Shown here in pieces: positions 1 to 8,390 of a DNA stretch of 64,000 bases (positions within the stretch are counted from its first letter, which is position 1; every line of letters starts with the position of its first letter). Made by a program: the position numbers and the translations under genes. This DNA is from Candidatus Pedobacter colombiensis. Its GTDB lineage: Bacteria > Bacteroidota > Bacteroidia > Sphingobacteriales > Sphingobacteriaceae. Under the pieces are notes generated by a model. The model was not told the origin of the DNA, did not search any database, and was given only the letters and a program-made list of their open reading frames with translations. Location of the stretch: positions 3,534,001 to 3,598,000 of the forward strand of contig CP119313.1 in the NCBI GenBank assembly GCA_029202485.1, written 5' to 3'.

Positions 1-111
1 TTTATCACGCACAACTTTTATCGTGCTTACCTGAGCATGGAGACTTATAAACATTACGAGATCTAATTCAGAAACGTCAGGCTTAAGTCCCCCAACAAAA
101 ATTTTAACCAT
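1..111 (-). CDS. RNA-binding protein, RRM family (5' part only, cut by window edge)
   Basis: The minus strand opens with ATG at 111 and reads 37 codons without a stop to the window edge. The translation begins MVKIFVGGLKPDVSELDL; IFVGGL is the RNP-2 strand of an RNA recognition motif. The following residues (LVMFISLHAQVSTIKVVRDK) fit the first helix and second strand of the fold. Small single-RRM proteins that bind single-stranded RNA are common in Bacteroidota, where they are probably RNA chaperones or translation regulators. The RNP-1 motif lies outside the window, so the assignment rests on RNP-2 and the spacing. It diverges from the ECF sigma gene. Confidence 0.72.
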   Translation of the reverse strand, partial: MVKIFVGGLKPDVSELDLVMFISLHAQVSTIKVVRDK

Positions 112-286
112 GATAACTGAAATTTATGCCATAAAAGTAAAGATTATATCGCTACCGCACAATTTCAAAATGGTTGACAACAACTCTTCAAGCTCCATCA
201 AAATATTGGCAATAGAGTCAACATCTTAGATCAAATCTCATAATATTAATTTTATAGAAATAAATAATACTTTTAGTTGTTTTAAT

Positions 287-294
287 TATATTTG
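287..294 (+). promoter_or_regulatory. Candidate -7 promoter element for the ECF sigma gene
   Basis: TATATTTG matches the Bacteroidota -7 consensus TAnnTTTG exactly. It would leave an untranslated leader of about 105 nt before the ATG at 407. No convincing -33 TTG lies at the usual spacing. The rest of 112-406 is AT-rich and shows nothing else I can name. Confidence 0.35.
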
Positions 295-406
295 AATTAA
301 CAAAAACACATACTTAATTATTTTCCTGGAAAACATAACCACATAAAACCATGAGCCAAATTAAAAATTTCAACTTTAACTTATCCATTAGAAAGGAGCT
401 TGAAGT

Positions 407-967
407 ATGCTAGATTTCAACTACAAAATTCTATCTGATGCAAAATTAATTAAGCTATTGCAGGCATCAGATCATAACGCTTATACAGAAATATACAACA
501 GGTATTTTCAGGTACTATTTGTCCAGGCTAGAAAAAAGCTAAAAGATGAAGATCTTGCAAAAGATATATTACAAGAAATTTTCGCCAAGATCTGGATAAA
601 GAGGGAGACACACCTAATCCCAACAAACCTTACCGGATACTTATATACCTTAATGAAGAACCGCATATTAGATCTTTACCTCCATCAGCAGGTAGAAGCC
701 AAATACATCCAATCATTAAAGGGACTTATGGCCACCGGCAGAGGAACCGGAACAGATGCGAGAGTTAGAGAAAAGGAATGTAGTGCACATATCAATAAGG
801 AAATTGCAGCTCTACCGCCTAAAATGAGACAGATATTTGAGTTGAGCAGAAAAAAACAACTTACTTATAAGGAGATCGCAGCAAAACTAAACACCAATGA
901 AAACAATGTTTCCAAACAAATTAACAACGGGCTTAAAGTATTAAGAAGAAAGCTCATAAGGTCATAA
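407..967 (+). CDS. ECF-type RNA polymerase sigma factor (sigma-70 family)
   Basis: A 186-residue protein with the two-domain ECF layout. Region 2 is at about residues 22-92 (AYTEIYNRYFQVLF, then DEDLAKDILQEIFAKIW, the region 2.2-2.3 signature). Region 4 is at about 128-183 (ALPPKMRQIFELSRKKQLTYKEIAAKL, a helix-turn-helix that contacts the -35 region). A GGAG-like ribosome site (aaaggagct) lies just upstream of the ATG, which is unusual for this genome and supports the start. No FecR-type anti-sigma gene follows, so this is an orphan ECF whose signal and regulon cannot be read from the context. The nearby TonB receptor is convergent and separated by a terminator, so a link is speculative. Confidence 0.9.
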   Translation: MLDFNYKILSDAKLIKLLQASDHNAYTEIYNRYFQVLFVQARKKLKDEDLAKDILQEIFAKIWIKRETHLIPTNLTGYLYTLMKNRILDLYLHQQVEAKYIQSLKGLMATGRGTGTDARVREKECSAHINKEIAALPPKMRQIFELSRKKQLTYKEIAAKLNTNENNVSKQINNGLKVLRRKLIRS

Positions 968-1040
968 ATGTATTATTAAGAGTAAACTATCAATATAAGA
1001 CAATCTGGTATGATTAGCGCAATCATTGGACAAGTATTGA

Positions 1041-1090
1041 ATAAGGGTTGGTTAAGCAAGGGGGTATTCCAAGGCTTAACCAACCCTTAT
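1041..1090. repeat. Perfect 17-bp inverted repeat, flanked by a TGTCCTA direct repeat
   Basis: Arms at 1041-1057 and 1074-1090 (ataagggttggttaagc and its exact reverse complement) enclose a 16-nt loop. Beyond the perfect part, agtattg and caatgct continue the stem for seven more pairs after one mismatch, with one G-U. The sequence gcttaaccaa recurs at 1107-1116, and TGTCCTA occurs three times at 1125, 1137 and 1147. It could be a REP/MITE-like element or a structured 3' end of the sigma factor mRNA. No T-run follows, so it is not a normal intrinsic terminator. Confidence 0.7.
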
Positions 1091-1154
1091 CCAATGCTTA
1101 CTCAACGCTTAACCAAATACATACTGTCCTACACCTTGTCCTATACTGTCCTAT

Positions 1155-1193
1155 ACTGAAAAACCCTGCTTCAAATGAGTGAAGCAGGGTTTA
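1155..1193 (-). terminator. Intrinsic terminator of the lipoprotein/TonB receptor operon
   Basis: A 13-bp perfect stem (1161-1173 with 1180-1192, core aaaccctgcttca) closes a 6-nt loop. Read on the minus strand it ends in TTTTTC. It lies 23 nt past the stop of the minus-strand lipoprotein gene, and also separates it from the convergent sigma factor gene. Confidence 0.8.
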
Positions 1194-1215
1194 CAAAACT
1201 GTAAAGATTTTATGA

Positions 1216-2340
1216 TTAAGGATTTGCTAAAACAAATCCAGTATCTGTTTTAAAGAATTTCACAGGCACGTAAGTGTATTTTCCATTGTAGGAATAATAA
1301 GTGATGACATAAGGAATCTCCGGATTAGCAACTGCATTAGGAAACCTCAGGTTTAAAGTATAAATCAACATAGCCTGAATTTCTGCGGTTGTCCATTGCG
1401 TACCGTTTGTAGCACTAACATTAATACTTCTGTATTGAGCAGCATTTCCTCTGTTTGCTGCAGTACCAAAAGTATAAGTTACACCAGGCAGATTAAGGTT
1501 CGTATAATCAGTTGTAATCATAGTGTAATAAATGGTTGGATCCGGAATCCATTGTCCATTTTGTTTAAGGAAACCAAGTGTAGTGTTAGGCAACCAATTC
1601 ACCCCGTCGTATGTTAAAACATACACCCTTTGATAAGAAACGGTGGTAGATTGAAAAACCCTGTAGCTAATATTAATTTTATCACCAACTTTAGCTGTTA
1701 ACATTACTGTTGGATCAGCTTTTAAGAAAATATTAAAATAACCAGCCAAATTAGCCGCATCACCTGAAAGAAACATATTGTTTGTCCCTCTTCCAACAGA
1801 AGTATACTGCGCATTTGAAACCAAATAAATTTTTTGCCAACCAATTGACTGCAACAAATATGCTTCAGTAACCAGTGTCCCAGTGGTTACATTAGAAAGA
1901 AAGAATGTATAGGTCAAAATAACCAATTTATTAAGTGGCGTACTTGCCTGAGGGTACTTAGACTCTAAAAACTCTAAAACCTTTGCGGAGGTGAAATTTT
2001 TGTTTGCATTACCATTTGTAGCTAGGTAATCAGCGTCTGTAACTGTATACGTAACATTAGCATAAACACTGTCTACTGGTTTTACTGTATTAGTTTTGTA
2101 GCTATAAGTTACATTTGCCAAGGCGCCATTGGTCATCTGTGGGTATGTCTTGTTTAACATAACCGCAATACCTGTATTAGCAGCTGCAACGGTTTCATAA
2201 GTTGCAGTAGTCGTAATATTTAAGGTTTTAGTTGCACCTGCATTGGCGGTAATTTCATCAATTGTATCCTTCATCGGGTTACAAGCAGCAAATGCCATCG
2301 CAACAAATGCCAGAATAATATATATATAATTTTTCATCAT
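1216..2340 (-). CDS. Exported lipoprotein of unknown function, partner of the upstream TonB receptor
   Basis: A 374-residue protein with a type II signal peptide ending in a lipobox (AFAAC, lipidated Cys at about residue 20). A charged stretch follows, then a threonine- and tyrosine-rich, probably beta-structured body. It starts 7 nt after the TonB receptor stop, so the two are certainly cotranscribed. The body has repeated motifs such as VxYTVTDADY and aromatic-rich strands, but I recognise no catalytic signature. By position it resembles the surface lipoproteins that accompany SusC-type receptors, but it is not a SusD: length and sequence do not fit the TPR fold. A role in ligand capture is inference. 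Confidence 0.75.
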   Translation of the reverse strand: MMKNYIYIILAFVAMAFAACNPMKDTIDEITANAGATKTLNITTTATYETVAAANTGIAVMLNKTYPQMTNGALANVTYSYKTNTVKPVDSVYANVTYTVTDADYLATNGNANKNFTSAKVLEFLESKYPQASTPLNKLVILTYTFFLSNVTTGTLVTEAYLLQSIGWQKIYLVSNAQYTSVGRGTNNMFLSGDAANLAGYFNIFLKADPTVMLTAKVGDKINISYRVFQSTTVSYQRVYVLTYDGVNWLPNTTLGFLKQNGQWIPDPTIYYTMITTDYTNLNLPGVTYTFGTAANRGNAAQYRSINVSATNGTQWTTAEIQAMLIYTLNLRFPNAVANPEIPYVITYYSYNGKYTYVPVKFFKTDTGFVLANP

Positions 2341-2347
2341 CTTAATT

Positions 2348-4924
2348 TTAGAAATTAATTTTCAAACCAGTAGTCCAGGTTCTTCCAAATCCGTAAAATA
2401 CAGTAGATCCTGCTGCAGTACTTGTACCAGCAGCATCATATGCATCAGCAACATATTTCGTATTCAATACGTTGTTTACGTTTGCATATACAGCAGAATT
2501 TAAACCTGCAATTTTAAACTTAATTACTGCATTCAAGTTAAGCAAGCCATAATCAGGTAATTTCCAAGGTTTCGCACCTTCTTTGGTATAGCTGTAGAAA
2601 TTAAAATCTGCATAATAGTTTGAATAATAGTTAAAATCAGCACCAAGCCTTAATTCCGGTAATACATCCACATCTAATCCTAGAGCTGCCGTGGTTTGAG
2701 CCTGGTTACCAACTTTCAATCCTTTCAAATATATTTTACTAATACTTGGCGGAGTAGCAGTACTTCCGTTTTCTGCATTTACAGTCACAGGACCAATATT
2801 GTTTAAATACTTCCAGTCACCCACAGATAACATACCACGTAAGCTCACAGCAGAAATTGGCTTATATCTGAAATCAACTTCTACACCCTGGTGCAACTCA
2901 TTTACACCGGTTAGGTTAAATGTATATATTGTTCCATCCTGTGCGGTTTGATTAACTGCTCTTGCACGGTCTCTATAAGTAGTCCGGTACAAGTTGATAT
3001 TTGCAGTAAGCGTTTTACTTCTATATCCATAACCCAATTCGTAACTGAATAACTTTTCACTTTTAGCATCTGGATTGATATAGTTCTTATAGTCAAGGAA
3101 CACGTTAGTAAAAATTGGTGCTTTTTCTAAATAACCAATATTAGCAAACACATTACTGTGGTCATCAATATTATAGTTAGAACCACCTTTTGCCTGATAA
3201 CCTAAAAAGTTCTTATATGGCGATACTCTATTAGGATCATCTGGTGTATAGTTAAAAAAGTCAATCCTCTTGAAAGATGTATTAGATGCAGCCAGGGAAA
3301 CAAAAGCCGTTACATTATCCTTTGAATATTCAACTTGTCCTGATACACCTTCCCAAAGGATCTTGCTATTATAGTTATATTCAAACTTATCACCAGTTCT
3401 TAAAATTGGATTCGGATTGTTAATATCTCCACGGTAAGTAGTATTAGCGTTAATACCTCTCCAAGCATAGGTTACATAGTCGGCACCTAGTGGGTCTGCA
3501 ATTTCCACATAGTGAAGACCTTCATAATACCTTAAATCAAGACCACCGGTAAAATTGAAATAATTGCTGAATTTTTTATTATAAGTACTTATCGCACCAA
3601 CCCAGTTGTGATTGTTTACGGAATTATATAAATAAGCTAATGCAGCTCCATCTGGAGTAGCTTTATTTGCAGCAACCACTGCGTCTAAATCATACGGTGC
3701 ATAAGCATATCCACCAACTCTAGGTATAGTATATGGGGAAGTCGTAAGACTTGAACCACCACCACCAGCACCATGCGAGGCATACAATACAGTAGATAAA
3801 CTAGACGTTTCATCAATAGTCCAATAATCATTTAAAGAGACAATCGGTTTGTTAAAGTAGTTATTTCTTACATTAACAACTTGTCCATATTTTACACCCC
3901 AGTCTGCATTGAACTTAATACCTTGTGGTGCATTTTCATAATCCAGGATAGACTGTTTAGTTGACCTTTGTCCGTGCCACTGTGGTGCCCCCATTCCTGT
4001 AAGGGATAGCATATGGTGGTCATTAAATCTTTTAGAAATATTGAAGAAGTAATTGTAGCCGGTAAACTGAAGTCCTTCTGCATACATATTACCTGAGCTA
4101 CGTGAACCTTGAGCCGAAAAAGACCAGCCTTTATCATTCATCCCTGTAGAAATGTAAAGGGCAGTTTTTAAGAAACCATCATTTCCTATAGTTTGAGAAA
4201 TAGAGCCACCTTTTTCACTGTCTGTACTTTTGGTAATGATGTTAACAGTACCACCAAGAGAAGGAACAACTAGTTTTGTAGCCCCTAACCCTCTCTGAAC
4301 CTGCATAGAAGAAGTCACATCTCTTAAACCAGCCCAGTTAGACCAGTAAACAGATCCATTCTCCATATCATTGATAGGAATACCATTCACCATAATAGCC
4401 ATGTTATTGGTGCTAAAACCACGAATGCTAACTCTTGAATCTCCAAAACCACCACCTTGCTTTGTCGCTTGAATACCTGGCGTGGAATTTAACAATTCAG
4501 GAAACTCCTGGTTACTACCCTTTTCTGAAATTTCAATAGCATTTACCGTAGATACAGCTACAGGTGTTTTTCTATCAATTGCAATGTTAGAGCCAATGAT
4601 TGCAACTTCAGACATTAAATTAGAGTTTGGAGAGATTTTTATATCTCCAAGATTTGCCTTGCTGCCCTTAATGATTACTTCTTTTGAGTTATATCCCATA
4701 AAGGAAACAACCAAAACATTTGAACCTTCTTGTTTTGTAAGACTAAAAGTTCCATCTAAAGAAGTTGACGTAAAATTTTTAGTTCCTTTAAAACCAATTG
4801 AAGCCCCTGGCAGTGTTTCATTTGTCAATGAATCAATCACCCTTCCTTTAATTGTTTGCTGCGCGTAAACGCTGATCGCAAGAAATTGTAGTAGAAACGT
4901 GAAAGCTAGTAAAGATTTCTTCAT
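2348..4924 (-). CDS. TonB-dependent outer-membrane receptor with N-terminal carboxypeptidase-like domain
   Basis: An 858-residue protein. It has a signal peptide ending in VYAQ, then a CarboxypepD_reg-like domain at about 22-105 (IKGRVIDSLTNETLPGASI). A TonB plug follows at about 120-235 (EFPELLNSTPGIQ, then SIRGFSTNNMAIMVNGIPINDMENGSV in two adjoining parts). The remainder is a 22-strand beta-barrel that ends in an aromatic-rich C-terminal strand (TWTTGLKINF). Such receptors import large ligands using the TonB-ExbBD proton-motive system. The substrate is unknown: no SusD, glycosidase or siderophore gene is adjacent, only the lipoprotein downstream. The length is at the short end for the SusC class. 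Confidence 0.9.
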   Translation of the reverse strand: MKKSLLAFTFLLQFLAISVYAQQTIKGRVIDSLTNETLPGASIGFKGTKNFTSTSLDGTFSLTKQEGSNVLVVSFMGYNSKEVIIKGSKANLGDIKISPNSNLMSEVAIIGSNIAIDRKTPVAVSTVNAIEISEKGSNQEFPELLNSTPGIQATKQGGGFGDSRVSIRGFSTNNMAIMVNGIPINDMENGSVYWSNWAGLRDVTSSMQVQRGLGATKLVVPSLGGTVNIITKSTDSEKGGSISQTIGNDGFLKTALYISTGMNDKGWSFSAQGSRSSGNMYAEGLQFTGYNYFFNISKRFNDHHMLSLTGMGAPQWHGQRSTKQSILDYENAPQGIKFNADWGVKYGQVVNVRNNYFNKPIVSLNDYWTIDETSSLSTVLYASHGAGGGGSSLTTSPYTIPRVGGYAYAPYDLDAVVAANKATPDGAALAYLYNSVNNHNWVGAISTYNKKFSNYFNFTGGLDLRYYEGLHYVEIADPLGADYVTYAWRGINANTTYRGDINNPNPILRTGDKFEYNYNSKILWEGVSGQVEYSKDNVTAFVSLAASNTSFKRIDFFNYTPDDPNRVSPYKNFLGYQAKGGSNYNIDDHSNVFANIGYLEKAPIFTNVFLDYKNYINPDAKSEKLFSYELGYGYRSKTLTANINLYRTTYRDRARAVNQTAQDGTIYTFNLTGVNELHQGVEVDFRYKPISAVSLRGMLSVGDWKYLNNIGPVTVNAENGSTATPPSISKIYLKGLKVGNQAQTTAALGLDVDVLPELRLGADFNYYSNYYADFNFYSYTKEGAKPWKLPDYGLLNLNAVIKFKIAGLNSAVYANVNNVLNTKYVADAYDAAGTSTAAGSTVFYGFGRTWTTGLKINF

Positions 4925-4975
4925 ACTTTTTTGTTTTTTTTAATTTTCTCCGGTGATATATCAGAATATCGGCTG

Positions 4976-4983
4976 CAAAGTTA
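4976..4983 (-). promoter_or_regulatory. -7 promoter element of the TonB receptor operon
   Basis: On the minus strand TAACTTTG matches TAnnTTTG exactly, with TTG 22 nt upstream (5006-5008). The predicted leader is about 45 nt and has no Shine-Dalgarno. The rest of the 327-nt divergent gap (4925-5251) is AT-rich and holds only this and the lpdA promoter. Confidence 0.5.
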
Positions 4984-5209
4984 AATATTTATTATGCAGG
5001 CATTTCAACTTTCAATGTTAAATAATTATTAAGAATGCGAGTACTTTTCAACAATTAACATATAAGTTAAATATATAACTAACGGTTTACCAGTTATTTA
5101 TATCGATTCAATATAAGAATACGATTTAGATTTAAGCGCTAAACATAAACTTCATCAACAAATCACGTAATCGAAATATAGTAACGCACATTTAATGAAC
5201 ATTTTTTTT

Positions 5210-5217
5210 TAATTTTG
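5210..5217 (+). promoter_or_regulatory. -7 promoter element of lpdA
   Basis: TAATTTTG, an exact TAnnTTTG match, lies 34 nt before the lpdA ATG and directly after a run of ten T. No TTG stands at the normal -33 spacing. Confidence 0.45.
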
Positions 5218-5251
5218 GCGCTTTACTAAGTTAAATTCCTTTATCAAAGAT

Positions 5252-6640
5252 ATGAACTACGATCTAATAGTAATAGGCAGCGGTCCAGGTGGATATGTGG
5301 CTGCAATAAGAGCTTCTCAGTTGGGTTTAAAAACTGCGGTAGTTGAACGCGAATCTTTAGGTGGGATATGCCTTAACTGGGGCTGTATACCTACCAAAGC
5401 ATTGTTAAAAAGCGCTCAGGTATTTGAATATATCAACCATGCTGCTGAATATGGCATTAAGACTGCTGAAGCTGAAGCAGATTTTGCTGCCGTTATAAAG
5501 CGCAGTCGTGGTGTTGCTGATGGCATGAGTAAAGGTGTTCAATTCTTAATGAAAAAGAACAAGATTGATGTGATCATGGGTACCGGAAAAGCTAAACCAG
5601 GTAATAAAGTAGAGGTTAAATCTGCCGACGGTTCTCAGAAAGAATATACTGCAACCAGTATTATACTAGCAACTGGTGGTAGATCAAGAGAATTACCTAA
5701 CCTTAAACAGGATGGCAAAAAGGTGATCGGCTACAGACAAGCAATGGTATTGCCTGAACAACCAAAATCAATGGTTGTTGTAGGTTCTGGTGCAATTGGT
5801 GTTGAGTTTGCTTATTTCTATGCTACATTAGGTACTAAAGTTACTGTAGTAGAATTTATGGACAATGTAGTTCCGGTTGAAGATGAAGATGTATCGAAGC
5901 AATTGTTACGCAGCTTCAAAAAGGCTGGTATTGAGGTCATGACTTCTTCAAGTGTTGAATCTGTTGACACAAGTGGTACAGGCTGTAAAGTTCAGGTTAA
6001 AACCGCTTCTGGTATGCAAACTTTAGAGTGCGACATCGTGCTTTCTGCTGCCGGTGTTGTTGCAAACATTGAGAACATTGGTTTAGAAGAAACAGGTATT
6101 AAAACTGAAAAAGGTAAAGTTGTAGTTGACGAATTTTACAATACTTCGGTAAAAGGTTATTATGCAATTGGTGACATCGTTGGTGGACAAGCGCTTGCGC
6201 ACGTTGCATCTGCTGAAGGTATTATCTGCGTTGAGAAAATTGCAGGTCATAAACCTGAGCCTTTAGATTATAACAACATCCCTGGATGTACCTATTGCAG
6301 TCCGGAAATTGCTTCTGTAGGCTATACAGAGAAAGCCGCCAAAGCTGCAGGTTACGAGTTAAAGATTGGAAAATTTCCTTTCTCAGCTTCAGGTAAGGCC
6401 AGTGCTGCCGGTGCAAAAGATGGTTTTGTAAAACTGATATTCGACGCTAAATATGGTGAGTTATTAGGCGCACATATGATTGGAGCCAATGTTACAGAAA
6501 TGATTGCTGAGATTGTAGTTGCCCGCAAACTGGAAACTACCGGTCATGAAATGATTAAATCAGTACACCCGCACCCTACAATGAGCGAAGCTATTATGGA
6601 AGCTGCTGCTGATGCTTATGGCGAAGTGATTCACTTGTAA
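5252..6640 (+). CDS. lpdA: Dihydrolipoyl dehydrogenase (E3)
   Basis: A 462-residue flavoprotein that reoxidises dihydrolipoamide on the E2 subunits of 2-oxoacid dehydrogenase complexes and on the glycine cleavage H protein, passing electrons through FAD to NAD+. The FAD dinucleotide motif is at residues 9-14 (GSGPGG). The redox-active disulfide is C40/C45 in GGICLNWGC. The NAD motif GSGAIGVEF lies at about 178. The second FAD motif YAIGD is near 308. The dimer-interface His-Glu pair is in HPHPTMSE (439-446). Length and all active-site residues are normal. It is monocistronic here, without E1/E2 neighbours, which is usual when one E3 serves several complexes. Confidence 0.97.
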   Translation: MNYDLIVIGSGPGGYVAAIRASQLGLKTAVVERESLGGICLNWGCIPTKALLKSAQVFEYINHAAEYGIKTAEAEADFAAVIKRSRGVADGMSKGVQFLMKKNKIDVIMGTGKAKPGNKVEVKSADGSQKEYTATSIILATGGRSRELPNLKQDGKKVIGYRQAMVLPEQPKSMVVVGSGAIGVEFAYFYATLGTKVTVVEFMDNVVPVEDEDVSKQLLRSFKKAGIEVMTSSSVESVDTSGTGCKVQVKTASGMQTLECDIVLSAAGVVANIENIGLEETGIKTEKGKVVVDEFYNTSVKGYYAIGDIVGGQALAHVASAEGIICVEKIAGHKPEPLDYNNIPGCTYCSPEIASVGYTEKAAKAAGYELKIGKFPFSASGKASAAGAKDGFVKLIFDAKYGELLGAHMIGANVTEMIAEIVVARKLETTGHEMIKSVHPHPTMSEAIMEAAADAYGEVIHL

Positions 6641-6655
6641 TTTAGCTTATATTGA

Positions 6656-6826
6656 ATAAGGATAAAGGAGCCAAGATTAAGGACTAAATGTTCAAATCTT
6701 TGCTCCTTTTCTTTTTATCTTTGTTCATTAATCCTTGCTCCTTGTTCCTTAATCCTTGCTCCTTTATCATTACTCCTTGTTCTTGATTCCTTGCTCCTTA
6801 ACCCTTGCTCCTTAATCTTTAATCCA
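6656..6826. repeat. Degenerate tandem repeat with unit AATCCTTGCTCCTT
   Basis: Between lpdA and the MBL hydrolase, about six imperfect copies of CCTTGCTCCTT(A/T)AT run from about 6697 to 6826. An inverted relative (aaggataaaggagccaag) precedes them at about 6658-6675, so RNA from either strand could fold back. The tract is pyrimidine-rich on the plus strand. Nothing in it codes, and the MBL ORF begins only a few bases after the last copy. Confidence 0.75.
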
Positions 6827-6831
6827 AAAAC

Positions 6832-7671
6832 ATGAATTTACATACAATAAACACGGGTCTGTTTAAATTGGATGGTGGCGCTATGTTTGGCGTAGTACCT
6901 AAAACGATATGGCAACGTAGCAATCCCGCTGACGCCAATAATCTATGCACCTGGGCGATGCGTTGCTTGCTGATTGAGGATGGTGACAGGTTGATATTAG
7001 TCGATAATGGAATTGGGGATAAGCAAGATGAGAAGTTTTTTGGACATTATTATTTGCATGGTGACGACACCCTGGATAAATCATTAGCTGCAAAAGGATT
7101 TAGTAAAGATGACATTACGGATGTGTTTTTAACACACCTGCATTTTGACCATTGTGGAGGTTCAATTGTAAGAATAGGTGATAGACTTCGCCCGGCATTT
7201 AAAAATGCTTTTTACTGGAGCAATGCCCAGCATTGGGATTGGGCAGTAAATCCTAATGAAAGAGAGAAAGCTTCATTTTTAAGAGAGAACATTTTACCGA
7301 TACAGGAAAGTGGACAGCTTAGATTTATTCCGGATAAAGATGGGGTAGAATTTCATAAGGGCATAAATATTCGATTCGCTTATGGACATACCGATGCCAT
7401 GATGCTGCCGCAGATACAGTATAAAGACAAGACTATAGTTTATATGGCTGATCTTTTGCCTTCGGTTGGGCATATTCCCCTACCTTATGTAATGGCTTAT
7501 GACATGTTTCCTTTGCAAACGCTGAAGGAAAAAAAGGCTTTCTTACAGGAGGCTATTGACAAAAAATACATTTTATATCTGGAACATGACCCGATTAATG
7601 AGTGCTGCACCTTACAGGAAACTGAAAAAGGCATCAGGCTTGACCGCACTTTTGATTTAAATAGCATTTAG
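6832..7671 (+). CDS. MBL-fold metallo-hydrolase
   Basis: A 279-residue protein with the class-defining HxHxDH motif at residues 102-107 (HLHFDH, followed by CGG) for two metal ions. A second histidine lies near 191 (YGHTDAM), a bridging aspartate in YMADLLPS, and a late YLEHDP motif. The overall pattern resembles the AHL-lactonase/YtnP-type subgroup, which hydrolyses lactones or esters, but the substrate cannot be assigned from sequence. No signal peptide, so it is cytoplasmic. It is single, preceded by the repeat tract that presumably forms its 5' leader. Confidence 0.88.
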   Translation: MNLHTINTGLFKLDGGAMFGVVPKTIWQRSNPADANNLCTWAMRCLLIEDGDRLILVDNGIGDKQDEKFFGHYYLHGDDTLDKSLAAKGFSKDDITDVFLTHLHFDHCGGSIVRIGDRLRPAFKNAFYWSNAQHWDWAVNPNEREKASFLRENILPIQESGQLRFIPDKDGVEFHKGINIRFAYGHTDAMMLPQIQYKDKTIVYMADLLPSVGHIPLPYVMAYDMFPLQTLKEKKAFLQEAIDKKYILYLEHDPINECCTLQETEKGIRLDRTFDLNSI

Positions 7672-7752
7672 CAAAATCTTTTTTCTTTAATATTTGTTTT
7701 TCATAAATCGGTTAGTAAAGTCAACCTAAGTAAAAACTAATAAAGAAAAATT

Positions 7753-8082
7753 ATGGGCAAATTTGAAATCACGACAAGAAAAAACGGAGAGTTTCAGTTT
7801 AATCTAAAAGCAGCTAATGGTCAGGTTATTTTAACAAGCGAAGGCTATACAAGTAAAGGTGCTTGCCAGAATGGCATAGAATCGGTTAAAAGAAACTCAA
7901 AGGATGATAGTAAATTCGAAAGAAAAATTTCAACTAACGACAAACCCTATTTCAATTTAAAAGCCAGCAATGGTCAAGTTATTGGAAGCAGCGAAATGTA
8001 CGAAAGTGAAGCAAACCGTGAGAACGGTATTGAATCTGTCAAAAAGAATGCGCCTGAAGCCGAAGTTTTAGATTTAAGCTAA
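7753..8082 (+). CDS. YegP-family protein with two DUF1508 repeats
   Basis: A 109-residue protein made of two copies of the DUF1508 unit. Each holds the signature FxLKAxNGQVIxxSExYxSxxxxxNGIESVKxN, at about residues 14-52 and 65-103. The fold is a small beta-alpha sandwich dimer. The family is widespread in bacteria, often linked to stress or slow growth, with no established biochemical role. A terminator follows directly, so it is a one-gene transcript. Confidence 0.9.
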   Translation: MGKFEITTRKNGEFQFNLKAANGQVILTSEGYTSKGACQNGIESVKRNSKDDSKFERKISTNDKPYFNLKASNGQVIGSSEMYESEANRENGIESVKKNAPEAEVLDLS

Positions 8083-8102
8083 TAGCCCATTCCATACAGC
8101 TT

Positions 8103-8135
8103 AAGAGACTGTGCCAGGTTCGTACAGTCTCTTTT
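8103..8135 (+). terminator. Intrinsic terminator after the YegP-like gene
   Basis: A 10-bp perfect stem, aagagactgt (8103-8112) with acagtctctt (8124-8133), has an 11-nt loop and a short T-run. The remaining gap up to 8390 is AT-rich and contains only the rpoD promoter. Confidence 0.75.
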
Positions 8136-8345
8136 AGTAAATATTCTCAGTATAACTTGTTGGTATATAATTATCAATCAATGCACAGCATTGCAAACTA
8201 CAATTTTACGGTATGTAAGTTAACAAGAATAAAACACTGACAATTGGATTTTGGAATAATTTTTGCTGTATAATTATTATTCAATTTACTGGTGTAAAGT
8301 GTAACATTTTCAGGAATTTATGTTTTAAAAACGCCTTAAAATGCT

Positions 8346-8353
8346 TACTTTTG
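8346..8353 (+). promoter_or_regulatory. -7 promoter element of rpoD
   Basis: TACTTTTG, an exact TAnnTTTG match, lies 37 nt before the rpoD ATG. No clear TTG at -33. It implies that the primary sigma gene is read by its own product. Confidence 0.45.
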
Positions 8354-8390
8354 CACATTCAAAACAAATAACGGGTACCAAAACATATAA

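Noticed and set aside
1216..4924. SusC/SusD polysaccharide utilisation locus
   Set aside because: The lipoprotein is too short and lacks SusD features, and no glycoside hydrolase, regulator or transporter for glycans is adjacent.
6656..6826. CRISPR-like array suspected in the tandem repeats
   Set aside because: Units are only about 14 nt, degenerate and without unique spacers; no cas genes nearby. No CRISPR array is present in the window.
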